A DNA stretch of 64,000 bases, taken from positions 2,866,501 to 2,930,500 of the forward strand of contig NZ_AP024484.1 in NCBI RefSeq assembly GCF_017347605.1. The letters are read 5' to 3'. How positions within the stretch are numbered: the stretch's first letter is position 1; each line of letters opens with the position of its first letter. Below the pieces are notes generated by a model that was not told where the DNA came from, ran no database searches, and was given only the letters and a program-made list of their open reading frames with translations. The position numbers and the translations under genes were made by a program. The DNA is from Prevotella herbatica. Lineage in GTDB: Bacteria; Bacteroidota; Bacteroidia; Bacteroidales; Bacteroidaceae. This document shows positions 33,602-40,998 of this stretch, one piece after another.

Positions 33602-34945
33602 TTATTTTAAAGTATAAACTATTGTTTCTAAGTTTCCGAAGATAGGTTTCAGCATACTTGTTACAGCTCCAGCCTTGTCTCCTTTCATGGCATTCATATT
33701 AATTACCATTACTAGTTTCTGACCCTTTATTATCTCCTTCACTTTGTCATCAAGTTGATCCTTTGAAGCTATTATTGACTGTGCAGCTTCCTCTTTACTA
33801 CTTCCGCTGAAGAATTGCATATCCTTACTAACTCCAAAATAGAATGTAGTCTTCTTATCTGTGTAATACCATGCATTTTTCTGCCAGTCAATTATTTTTC
33901 CACCAGCAGGGCAACTTTCTTTCCAGTAACCAACATCATTAATCCAGTTGCTGTTGGCTAGTTGTGCCGTCATACTCATAGATATGTTGTCAGAACCATA
34001 CGTAGGAGTGATGATAGCCATTTCTCCATCAACGCTGCGTATGATATTATCCATGTCGATAGCAGCGTTTACACCCATAAGTAATTGTTGAATACCTTTG
34101 TTACTCTGCATAAGCGGAAGGAACTTGGTTCCATTTACGTTAAGGAACATACCAAGCATTGCAGTCTTAGGCATAGAATTTATATATTTGCCTTTTATAG
34201 GTCTGTATATCTTTGTTGCATCTTTCAGAGATTTGTCTATGGTCTTGTTAAAAGAGAAAGTTTCTCCATTAATGTGCATTATGCCTTTCTTTACGCTCAT
34301 TTCTGCTGCAATCATCACTTGTGATGCATCTGCGCCTTTTGGTGCGCCAAGAGTGAATGGTGCGATAAATTGATCTGGTAGAGCCTGGGCTTGTGCTACC
34401 ATTGCCATTGGTGAATCTATGGAATCTAATTTCTCATACATTTTGCTTGCTGTGATGCCATCTTCCTCGTCCTGTTTCAGATATTTAGCCATCTGTTGCT
34501 GAAGTTGTGGTTGTGCATCTAGAGTTACAGGTCCCATTATGAGTATTGAAGCATCGCTCCAACCTGCAATCCATGCGCCTTTGAGTACCGTGAAATGGAA
34601 TCCTCTGCGCTCTTTTGGTTTTGGACAGGATCCTTTTGCTGCCAGTTTATTGAAAGTCTCAGTCAAGTCATCCTCGTCTTTAACCTTCGCGCATACACCC
34701 AAATTACCGTCAGGTGATTCAAAAAGATAAATTTTATTACTTGCATCAATACCACTCTTGTCGATATTGCTAAAGTGGAGTAGGGTTTTCAATACAGCCA
34801 TATTATTTACTCCGCTCATTTTTACTGGATCCATAGATATGAGGGCTGTACTCTCGTTAGGAATGGCGTTAAGATAACTATTGTCTGAACATGATGCAAA
34901 TATAAGCACCATAAGACATGATATAAGGTATACTACTTTCTTCAT
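33602..34945 (-). CDS. DUF4836-like lipoprotein
   Basis: A 447-residue predicted lipoprotein: the signal peptide ends in a lipobox (VLIFASC, Cys19). The opening NAIPNESTALISMDPVKM matches the DUF4836 family of Bacteroidetes as I recall it. No catalytic motif is visible. Two similar halves of mixed alpha/beta structure seem to be present. It is translationally coupled to rsmE by a 4-base overlap and precedes the ABC ATPase by 5 bases, suggesting a periplasmic partner of that ABC system. Function unknown. Confidence 0.75.
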   Translation of the reverse strand: MKKVVYLISCLMVLIFASCSDNSYLNAIPNESTALISMDPVKMSGVNNMAVLKTLLHFSNIDKSGIDASNKIYLFESPDGNLGVCAKVKDEDDLTETFNKLAAKGSCPKPKERRGFHFTVLKGAWIAGWSDASILIMGPVTLDAQPQLQQQMAKYLKQDEEDGITASKMYEKLDSIDSPMAMVAQAQALPDQFIAPFTLGAPKGADASQVMIAAEMSVKKGIMHINGETFSFNKTIDKSLKDATKIYRPIKGKYINSMPKTAMLGMFLNVNGTKFLPLMQSNKGIQQLLMGVNAAIDMDNIIRSVDGEMAIITPTYGSDNISMSMTAQLANSNWINDVGYWKESCPAGGKIIDWQKNAWYYTDKKTTFYFGVSKDMQFFSGSSKEEAAQSIIASKDQLDDKVKEIIKGQKLVMVINMNAMKGDKAGAVTSMLKPIFGNLETIVYTLK

Positions 34946-35664
34946 AATCTTAATGATAATTGTGACATTGTCACAGCCATGAGTCCGGCCGTTTCAGTGC
35001 GAAGTCTGCTTTGTCCCAAAGAAATACTTTCGTATCCGTTTTCAATGGCAAGTCTTACCTCTTCAATTGAAAAGTCTCCTTCTGGACCAACCAATACGGT
35101 TATACTTTCGTTCTCTTTATCACTATTTATAATATCGAATAAATCGTTTTTCTCTATTTCTTGATAGCAATGTGCTATGAATTTTCTTCCTTTACGCGGA
35201 GTAGAGATGAAATCCTTGAAAGATATCATTTCGTTAACAACTGGCTTCCATGGTTTTCGGCTTTGCTTTACAGCCGAAACGACTATTTTTTCAATTCTTT
35301 CAGTGCGTAATACTTTGCGTTCTGAAAATGTGCAGTTTAGAAATGTAAGTTCATCAAATCCAATCTCTGTTGCTTTTTCAGTCATCCACTCTATGCGGTC
35401 CATATTCTTTGTCGGTGCTATGGCTAAATGAATGTGTCCTTTCCAAGTTTTATTCTGTGGTAAGGTTTCTTTTATTTCATATAAGCACTTCTTGTTTGTA
35501 GCTAAAGATACTTCTGCATGATAGAAGTTTCCTGTTCCATCCATGATAAACATCTCGTCACCACTTTTCAAGCGCAACACCCTCAATGCGTGTGTAGCCT
35601 CTTCCTGTGGTAACTCATTGTTGTTTTCAGCATCTGGTACATAGAAATATCTAACTTCTTTCAT
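34942..35664 (-). CDS. rsmE: 16S rRNA (uracil-1498-N3)-methyltransferase
   Basis: A 240-residue SPOUT-class methyltransferase that modifies U1498 of 16S rRNA in the ribosomal decoding region. The N-terminal PUA-like part (HALRVLRLKSGDEMFIMDG) is followed by the SPOUT knot region ending in VGPEGDFSIEEVRLAIENGY and LGQSRLRTETAGL, both diagnostic of RsmE. It overlaps the next gene by 4 bases and the preceding one by one base (TAATG), so it is part of the operon. Confidence 0.95.
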   Translation of the reverse strand: MKEVRYFYVPDAENNNELPQEEATHALRVLRLKSGDEMFIMDGTGNFYHAEVSLATNKKCLYEIKETLPQNKTWKGHIHLAIAPTKNMDRIEWMTEKATEIGFDELTFLNCTFSERKVLRTERIEKIVVSAVKQSRKPWKPVVNEMISFKDFISTPRKGRKFIAHCYQEIEKNDLFDIINSDKENESITVLVGPEGDFSIEEVRLAIENGYESISLGQSRLRTETAGLMAVTMSQLSLRL

Positions 35665-36206
35665 TAGTTTTGTTTCCTCCTCTTTATTTCTTCGCTAAGA
35701 TATTGTGCCATTTCGTAATTTTCTTCCTTAATAGCATTGTCAAGAGATGTCTTTAGCATTTCGTCTGTTAGTGCGTTTACTGGTAAAGACATTCTGTTCT
35801 GCCCTTTGACGTATTTCACACTTTGTGCTTTCATCAGTTCGTCATCTATGTAAATAGGGATATCGCATGTGGTGGCTAACAGAATGGAGTCACTTACTCT
35901 TATGTTAGTTGAAACTTGTGCAATCTTATCGAATATTGTTGCTTGGTATTCTCCATCAATAATATCGTAGATGCGAACTTCAATATTCATACACCCAACC
36001 TTCAATACTTGCCCTATAGCTTCTGGCAGTCTGTCTTTTGTTATGTCTGATTTTATAGTTCTTATACTGAATTCATGTATCATGAATTTGTCGCATGTAA
36101 TAGTCAGTTGGCGCTTTTCTTCTTCATCTGTAAGCACCAATAATCCTATATCTGTATTGCCAACAATTTCTGATACACTGTTGAATTTCAGTTTGACATT
36201 AAACAT
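35664..36206 (-). CDS. Bifunctional-nuclease (BFN/DUF151) domain protein with UVR motif
   Basis: A 180-residue cytosolic protein. Residues 1-135 form a BFN/DUF151-type domain (IGLLVLTDEEEKRQLTI, LPEAIGQVLKVGCMNIEVRI). The C-terminal 35 residues form a UvrB/UvrC motif (LDNAIKEENYEMAQYLSEEI). This pairing is common in Bacteroidetes and the function is uncertain; nuclease activity is known for plant and some bacterial BFN proteins but is not shown here. It starts 24 bases after the MFS permease gene and shares a base with rsmE. Confidence 0.85.
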   Translation of the reverse strand: MFNVKLKFNSVSEIVGNTDIGLLVLTDEEEKRQLTITCDKFMIHEFSIRTIKSDITKDRLPEAIGQVLKVGCMNIEVRIYDIIDGEYQATIFDKIAQVSTNIRVSDSILLATTCDIPIYIDDELMKAQSVKYVKGQNRMSLPVNALTDEMLKTSLDNAIKEENYEMAQYLSEEIKRRKQN

Positions 36207-36230
36207 TTGTTCTCCTCCTGTAATTTAAAA

Positions 36231-37484
36231 TTATTTATCTTCCGCCACAGGTGCTTTTGGTCTGAACATCAGTGCGAAACTAATTCCAACAACCATCGCG
36301 TATCCAGCGAATGTGAACCAGCATGATTGCCAGTCTGTTACTCCGTTTGCGGCTGTGTGATTTGTTACCACAGCCTGAGCAGCGAATGCACCGACAGTAG
36401 CACCTATACCGTTTGTCATTAGCATGAATAGTCCCTGTGCACTTGAACGCAATGATGGATCTGTGGCTTTGTCTACAAACAGTGAACCTGATATGTTGAA
36501 GAAGTCGAATGCTACACCATATATAATCATTGAAGCAATAAACATCCATACTCCAGAACCAGGATTACCTGTTCCTAAGAGCCCGAATCTCAATACCCAT
36601 GCAAACATGGCGATAAGCATAACGTTTTTAATACCGAATTTCTTCATGAAGAATGGTATCATCAATATACAGAGAGTCTCACTGAATTGTGATATAGAGT
36701 AGAGTATTACTGGATATTTTACTCCGAATGTTCCTGCATACTCATGTATGGTCTTAAAACTTTCGATGAAAGGAGTCGCAAAGCCGTTGGTTATTTGTAG
36801 ACTAACTCCAAGCATCATAGAGAAAATGAAGAATATTGCCATTTTCTTTTGCTTAAACAACGAAAAAGCCTTCAATCCGAAAGCATCAGCAATGCTTGTC
36901 TTGTCCTGATTCTTCTTAATTCCACAATTCGGTAGAGTGAATGTATATAGAAATAAAATTATGCTGAGTAAACCACTTACTATAAATTGAGTCTGGTTGC
37001 TCTTGTATCCCATAATATCAACAAACCACATTGTGCAGATAAATCCAACTGTTCCGAATACACGTATTGGCGGAAAGTCTTTCACTGTGTCAAGACCTGC
37101 TTGACTTAATGAAGAATATGCTACAGAATTGCTCAAAGCAAGTGTTGGCATATAGAAGGCAACACTTAGCGAATAGAAGGTGAACAGAATACCAAAATTG
37201 GCATTTGTCCCTGTTTCATTGCCATACCATGCTGCAGCAAACATGAATAGTCCGGCTAGCAAATGGCAATATCCTAAAAGTCTTTGTGCAGGTATAAATC
37301 TGTCGGCTATGATTCCCATGATTGCCGGCATAAATATAGATACAATTCCCTGCATAGCAAAGAATATTCCGATATGGTCACTCATACCTATGTTTCCCAG
37401 GTAAATTCCCATACATGTCAAATAAGCTCCCCAAACCGCGAATTCCAGGAAGTTCATCACTGATAGTCTGATTTTAAGATTCAT
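36231..37484 (-). CDS. MFS permease, nucleoside:H+ symporter-like
   Basis: A 417-residue major facilitator with twelve predicted transmembrane helices. The sequence resembles NupG/XapB nucleoside permeases: MNFLEFAVWGAYLTCMGIYL at the N-terminus and GIIADRFIPAQRLLGYCH in the loop after helix 2. It is likely to import nucleosides by proton symport across the inner membrane. It is the first gene of a six-gene operon, with a TATCTTTG element at 37508-37515 giving a short leader. Confidence 0.85.
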   Translation of the reverse strand: MNLKIRLSVMNFLEFAVWGAYLTCMGIYLGNIGMSDHIGIFFAMQGIVSIFMPAIMGIIADRFIPAQRLLGYCHLLAGLFMFAAAWYGNETGTNANFGILFTFYSLSVAFYMPTLALSNSVAYSSLSQAGLDTVKDFPPIRVFGTVGFICTMWFVDIMGYKSNQTQFIVSGLLSIILFLYTFTLPNCGIKKNQDKTSIADAFGLKAFSLFKQKKMAIFFIFSMMLGVSLQITNGFATPFIESFKTIHEYAGTFGVKYPVILYSISQFSETLCILMIPFFMKKFGIKNVMLIAMFAWVLRFGLLGTGNPGSGVWMFIASMIIYGVAFDFFNISGSLFVDKATDPSLRSSAQGLFMLMTNGIGATVGAFAAQAVVTNHTAANGVTDWQSCWFTFAGYAMVVGISFALMFRPKAPVAEDK

Positions 37485-37507
37485 CTATTATTTTTTTATT
37501 TTGCATG

Positions 37508-37515
37508 CAAAGATA
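37508..37515 (-). promoter_or_regulatory. -7 promoter element of the six-gene operon
   Basis: TATCTTTG on the minus strand, 24 bases before the permease start codon. Confidence 0.65.
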
Positions 37516-37781
37516 GCGCAAATCGTGAGCAGAACAAAATAAAATACAAAGTTTTTTGTTTTTTATAACAAGATGCTGTCTATCTTTAATGTTGTGCTAA
37601 GTTAATGCGAACTTATAGAACAACTTAAATTCAGAATGATGAAGATAAAATCAAACGTTATTACTAGCCAAATTCCGCTGAATTCTCGGCAAAGATACTG
37701 CTAATTTTTTGTCCATGCAATCAGATTTAGTTTAGACTGTTAGCCAAAGTTTTAAATACTTGGGACTGCACATCATATTAC
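37516..37781. other. Gene-free spacer with a second possible promoter
   Basis: I see no gene. Another minus-strand TATCTTTG lies at 37690-37697, preceded by ATTCTCGG as in the cupin promoter region (28241-28248). It may drive an extended leader of the MFS operon. Confidence 0.4.
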
Positions 37782-37838
37782 ACGTGCTCACGTATGCGCG
37801 CACTCTGGGTTTTTCATAAAAACAAGTGTCGAAGTGTC
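37782..37838. repeat. Left arm of inverted repeat, island 2
   Basis: This stretch pairs imperfectly with the reverse complement of 38175-38226. Shared blocks include ACGTGC, CGCGCACT, GGGTTTT and AAGTGTCG(A)(A/T)GTGTC. Direct copies of GAAGTGTC recur at 37831 and 37883. Confidence 0.75.
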
Positions 37839-37938
37839 TATCCGTTGAGCATCAACTTGTTTGAACTCTTTTCGGTTTGAATGAAGTGTCGGCTATTCGT
37901 CGGTAAAATCTAGGCAATTATTTTACTCATATTGCCTT

Positions 37939-38026
37939 GCATTTTACGAAGAATTTCGATGCGTTTTACGATGTTTTACAGTGCGTTTTACGTTATATTG
38001 CACTGCGTTTTACGAAGCAATAGGAG
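37939..38026. repeat. Four tandem 22-bp iteron-like repeats in island 2
   Basis: The decamer GC(A/G)TTTTACG recurs at 37939, 37961, 37983 and 38005, exactly 22 bases apart, with variable 12-base remainders. The motif TTTTAC also appears at 37973, and inverted as GTAAAAC at about 38026 and 38093. Such helically phased tandem sites are typical of replication iterons or clustered regulator sites. Confidence 0.8.
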
Positions 38027-38069
38027 GTAAAACATCGCAGAAAAGTTTGTATTTCTATATGGAATGAGT

Positions 38070-38091
38070 TGCGTTTCTATATAGAAACGCA
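38070..38091. repeat. Perfect 22-bp palindrome in island 2
   Basis: TGCGTTTCTAT followed by its exact complement ATAGAAACGCA. A degenerate half (ATTTCTATATGG) precedes it at about 38051. It has no T-tract, so a protein-binding site or cruciform seed is more likely than a terminator. Confidence 0.75.
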
Positions 38092-38174
38092 TGTAAAACT
38101 CGAAATTTTCCTGTCAGATTACCGTCACTTTCTTTAGTCTAATTCGTTGATAAAATATTGATATTCATTAAGTT

Positions 38175-38226
38175 GACACATCGACACTTATATTTTGCAA
38201 AACCCTAAGTGCGCGTGTATGCACGT
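38175..38226. repeat. Right arm of inverted repeat, island 2
   Basis: Inverted partner of 37782-37838. The island measures 445 bp between outer edges and has no plausible gene. Confidence 0.75.
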
Positions 38227-38252
38227 ACATTAATATGAGCCGAAATGGACGA

Positions 38253-38352
38253 CGTAGCTACAACGTAGCTCATCGAAGCTAAATGGACCTGGCTGCGTAT
38301 CGTTACTCTCAATGTTTATAGGCTTTGCGAGAGATACCGTAGCTGCGTAGCT
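38253..38352. repeat. CGTAGCT repeats beyond island 2
   Basis: CGTAGCT occurs at 38253, 38264, 38338 and 38346 (paired at 11- and 8-base steps), and AAATGGAC occurs twice (about 38243 and 38281). A small hairpin CTCTC/GAGAG lies between the two pairs. Confidence 0.6.
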
Positions 38353-38606
38353 AAAAAATATAAAAATGCGGGGAAGGTACCCTAAACATAGAAAATTCAA
38401 ATCTAGATTGAAAAGTCTAAAACTGTTTGTAATATGTTACACTAAATGCTAATCATTTTAAGAGAACACTAGTGGAAATGCAAGAAATATTATTTGTATT
38501 ATAATCTCATTAGTTTGTTTTTCGTATGACCATGTTTTGTTGTATAAATTGCACAAAAGTATAACATATAGTTAAAATAGTATTATTGTTTAATGGAATA
38601 ATTTGT
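38353..38606. other. Gene-free AT-rich region upstream of the GH5 mannanase
   Basis: No gene or clear structure is visible apart from the promoter at its right edge. A regulator site for the mannan locus could be here but I cannot identify one. Confidence 0.4.
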
Positions 38607-38614
38607 TATTTTTG
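38607..38614 (+). promoter_or_regulatory. -7 promoter element of the GH5 mannanase gene
   Basis: TATTTTTG, 25 bases upstream of ATG 38639; it excludes upstream start codons. Confidence 0.5.
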
Positions 38615-38638
38615 TGTGATAATATTGAATATGATATA

Positions 38639-39904
38639 ATGAAGAAACTGTTAACGATTTTAGCGGCGGCTTTTTTCTCCGCAAGTGTCAGTGCAAATGG
38701 TGGTTTTGTGAAAGTGCAGAATGGGCATTTCATAAGAGACGGCAAACCATATTATTATGTTGGTACTAATTTCTGGTATGGTGCAATTCTCGGTTCTACA
38801 GGACAGGGCGGAAACCGTAAACGACTTGTTAGGGAACTTGACAATATGAAAAAACTGGGAATTAATAATCTCAGGATTCTTGTTGGTTCAGATGGTGTGC
38901 AAGGAATAAAAACAAAGGTTGAACCAACTTTGCAGAAGTCACCAGGAGAGTATAATGACACTATCCTTGCTGGTTTGGATTATCTGATGAAAGAATTAGG
39001 AAAGCGTAAGATGGTCGCAGTGTTATATCTCAATAACTCTTGGGAATGGAGTGGTGGATATGGTTACTATCTTGAGCATGCTGGAGCTGGAAAAGCTCCA
39101 CGCCCTAATGAAGATGGATATCCTGCCTATATGAATTTTGTAGCGCAATATGCTAATAATGAAAAGGCACATAAATTATTCTATGACTATGTGAAATTCA
39201 TAATAGGAAGAACTAATAGATATACAGGAAAGAAGTATACAGAAGATTCTGCTATCATGAGTTGGCAGATTGGTAACGAACCGCGAGCTTTTTCAGAGGA
39301 GGCATTGCCTGGTTTTGAGAAATGGCTTTCTGAGGCATCAGCCTTAATACGGCACTTGGACAATAATCATCTTATCAGCATAGGTTCTGAAGGTGCTTGG
39401 GGATGTGAGGGAAGTTATGATGTGTATGAACGTATATGTTCTGATAAGAATGTGGATTACTGTAATGTTCATCTCTGGCCTTATAACTGGGGATGGGCTA
39501 ATAAAGACAGTCTTGATGAAGACTTGGCTAAAAGTTGTGCAAAAACAGAAGATTATCTTGATAAACATCTCGCAATTTGCAGACGAATAGATAAACCATT
39601 AGTAATGGAAGAGTTTGGATATCCACGAGACGGATTCTGTTTTTCTCCCAATTCATCAACTAAGAGTCGTGATGGATATTATAAATTTGTATTCTCATTG
39701 ATATCTGAAAACGCAAAGGCTAAAGGAAACTTTGCTGGATGTAACTTTTGGGGATGGGGTGGAGATGCCAAACCGCAACATGAACAATGGCAGGTTGGTG
39801 ACGACTACACTGGTGACCCCGCACAAGAACAGCAAGGATTGAATAGCGTGTTCATTACAGATAAGAGCACATTACAATTGGTAAAGAAATACAATTTAAA
39901 ATAA
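38639..39904 (+). CDS. GH5 (subfamily 7-like) endo-beta-1,4-mannanase
   Basis: A 421-residue secreted glycoside hydrolase with signal peptide KKLLTILAAAFFSASVSA. The GH5 barrel starts at FVKVQNGHFIRDGKPYYYVG, a beginning typical of GH5_7 mannanases. The acid/base is Glu214 in WQIGNEPR and the nucleophile Glu325 in LVMEEFGYPRDG. It should cleave internal beta-1,4-mannosyl bonds. It lacks a lipobox, so it is probably periplasmic or secreted. The gene is convergent with the GH26-like gene, sharing a bidirectional terminator at 39906-39943, and forms the outer edge of the mannan locus. ATG 38639 is chosen for its signal peptide and promoter position. Confidence 0.92.
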   Translation: MKKLLTILAAAFFSASVSANGGFVKVQNGHFIRDGKPYYYVGTNFWYGAILGSTGQGGNRKRLVRELDNMKKLGINNLRILVGSDGVQGIKTKVEPTLQKSPGEYNDTILAGLDYLMKELGKRKMVAVLYLNNSWEWSGGYGYYLEHAGAGKAPRPNEDGYPAYMNFVAQYANNEKAHKLFYDYVKFIIGRTNRYTGKKYTEDSAIMSWQIGNEPRAFSEEALPGFEKWLSEASALIRHLDNNHLISIGSEGAWGCEGSYDVYERICSDKNVDYCNVHLWPYNWGWANKDSLDEDLAKSCAKTEDYLDKHLAICRRIDKPLVMEEFGYPRDGFCFSPNSSTKSRDGYYKFVFSLISENAKAKGNFAGCNFWGWGGDAKPQHEQWQVGDDYTGDPAQEQQGLNSVFITDKSTLQLVKKYNLK

Positions 39905-39905
39905 T

Positions 39906-39943
39906 AAAAAATGCGTGTCATTTAATGTGACACGCATTTTTTA
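39906..39943. terminator. Bidirectional terminator in the mannan locus
   Basis: A 15-bp perfect stem (39906-39920 with 39928-39942, core ATGCGTGTCA) with A/T ends works for both the GH5 gene and the convergent GH26-like gene. Confidence 0.9.
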
Positions 39944-40993
39944 TTATTTGCTTTCAAGATATAAGCCATTCAGTTTGCTTAGGAATATTGTGTGTTCATT
40001 ATTGTAGAACTTCATAAATCCCCGTATCTTGTCATTTCCTTCACCAGGATATGGAGTGAAGAAATGCCCACCTTTATAATCTCCATGATTGGCTCCGAAC
40101 ATGACGTATACCAAACGATGATGTTCAACAATAGGCAGCAGAATATTAGAGAAATAGTTACTGTCAGGTATGCTTTCAATTCCTGTTGTGAGACCTAATG
40201 TGCTGTTGTGTTCCTGTGCAAAACTTATGGCTTTAGGCAAGAACGTTTCAAGTGTATTCTTGTATTCATTAATATTTATATGCTCTTTTGTCTGCATATA
40301 AGTTATGTTTACAATCTCTGCATTGTCAGGATATCTTTCAAGGAATGCTTTGTTTACATAAGTTTCAGAATAACCGAAAATCACGTTCGTGACATCATTG
40401 TCATCAAGCATATCCTTAGTGTCCTCATAAAGTTTCTTATATTTGTCTATACTCATTTTGCAATACCATGACTTTCCATCAACAGGATAAAGATACAACA
40501 CGATAGGGACTTTTATTCCGTATGAGTCTTGCAGACTGCTGATAAAGTTTGAAAGACTTTTGACGTAATCTTTAAGAACATCCTTATTGCCGTTATAATC
40601 AGGAGCTGTCCAGTTCATAACAATCATTGAACCGTGTTTGAAAGCGTTAATGGCATTCTTCGCTATCCAACTGAATTGCAGACCGTCACTATTTATTTTC
40701 TTTCCGCTCTCTATTCCTGACAGTTCATATCCGTTTACGGCAGGATTATCGTGGCATATACTGAAGAAGTCGCTTCTCGACTTTTCGTTTTTCCATCCGA
40801 TACCTTCAAGAGTTCCATACATCTGACCAATCATCACACCCTTATTTGTGAATGTTGTGAGATTCAACTTCAAATTTTCTGTGCGAGTTGTACGCCCGCT
40901 ACTGGCAATTTCGTCGTAAGATTTCTTTTTTTCTCCACATGACGAGATAACTAAAGTAATCATTAAAGTATAAAATAAAGTTTTTATTTTCAT
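39944..40993 (-). CDS. GH26-like lipoprotein lacking both catalytic glutamates (probable pseudoenzyme)
   Basis: A 349-residue lipoprotein (lipobox VISSC, Cys19). It aligns by eye with the GH26 mannanase at 54038-55093 over nearly its whole length: GVMIGQ with GIMIGH, NPAVNGYEL with YPAVMGFDL, GIKVPIVL with GIKIPVIF, and PYPGEG with SYPGHS. The catalytic FRPWHE of that paralogue is replaced here by LYLYPV (167-171 region), and ALTETG by GLTTGI (267-272). Both glutamates are therefore missing, as is the WFWWG substrate platform. A surface mannan-binding role is likely. It is the last gene of the SusCD operon, 5 bases after the GH26-GH5 gene. The reading frame is intact, so it is not a decayed gene. 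Confidence 0.85.
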   Translation of the reverse strand: MKIKTLFYTLMITLVISSCGEKKKSYDEIASSGRTTRTENLKLNLTTFTNKGVMIGQMYGTLEGIGWKNEKSRSDFFSICHDNPAVNGYELSGIESGKKINSDGLQFSWIAKNAINAFKHGSMIVMNWTAPDYNGNKDVLKDYVKSLSNFISSLQDSYGIKVPIVLYLYPVDGKSWYCKMSIDKYKKLYEDTKDMLDDNDVTNVIFGYSETYVNKAFLERYPDNAEIVNITYMQTKEHININEYKNTLETFLPKAISFAQEHNSTLGLTTGIESIPDSNYFSNILLPIVEHHRLVYVMFGANHGDYKGGHFFTPYPGEGNDKIRGFMKFYNNEHTIFLSKLNGLYLESK

Positions 40994-40998
40994 AGTTC

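Noticed and set aside
39944..40993. Decayed pseudogene
   Set aside because: The frame is uninterrupted, and the lipobox, length and operon position are intact; loss of catalytic residues alone suggests a pseudoenzyme rather than a dead gene.
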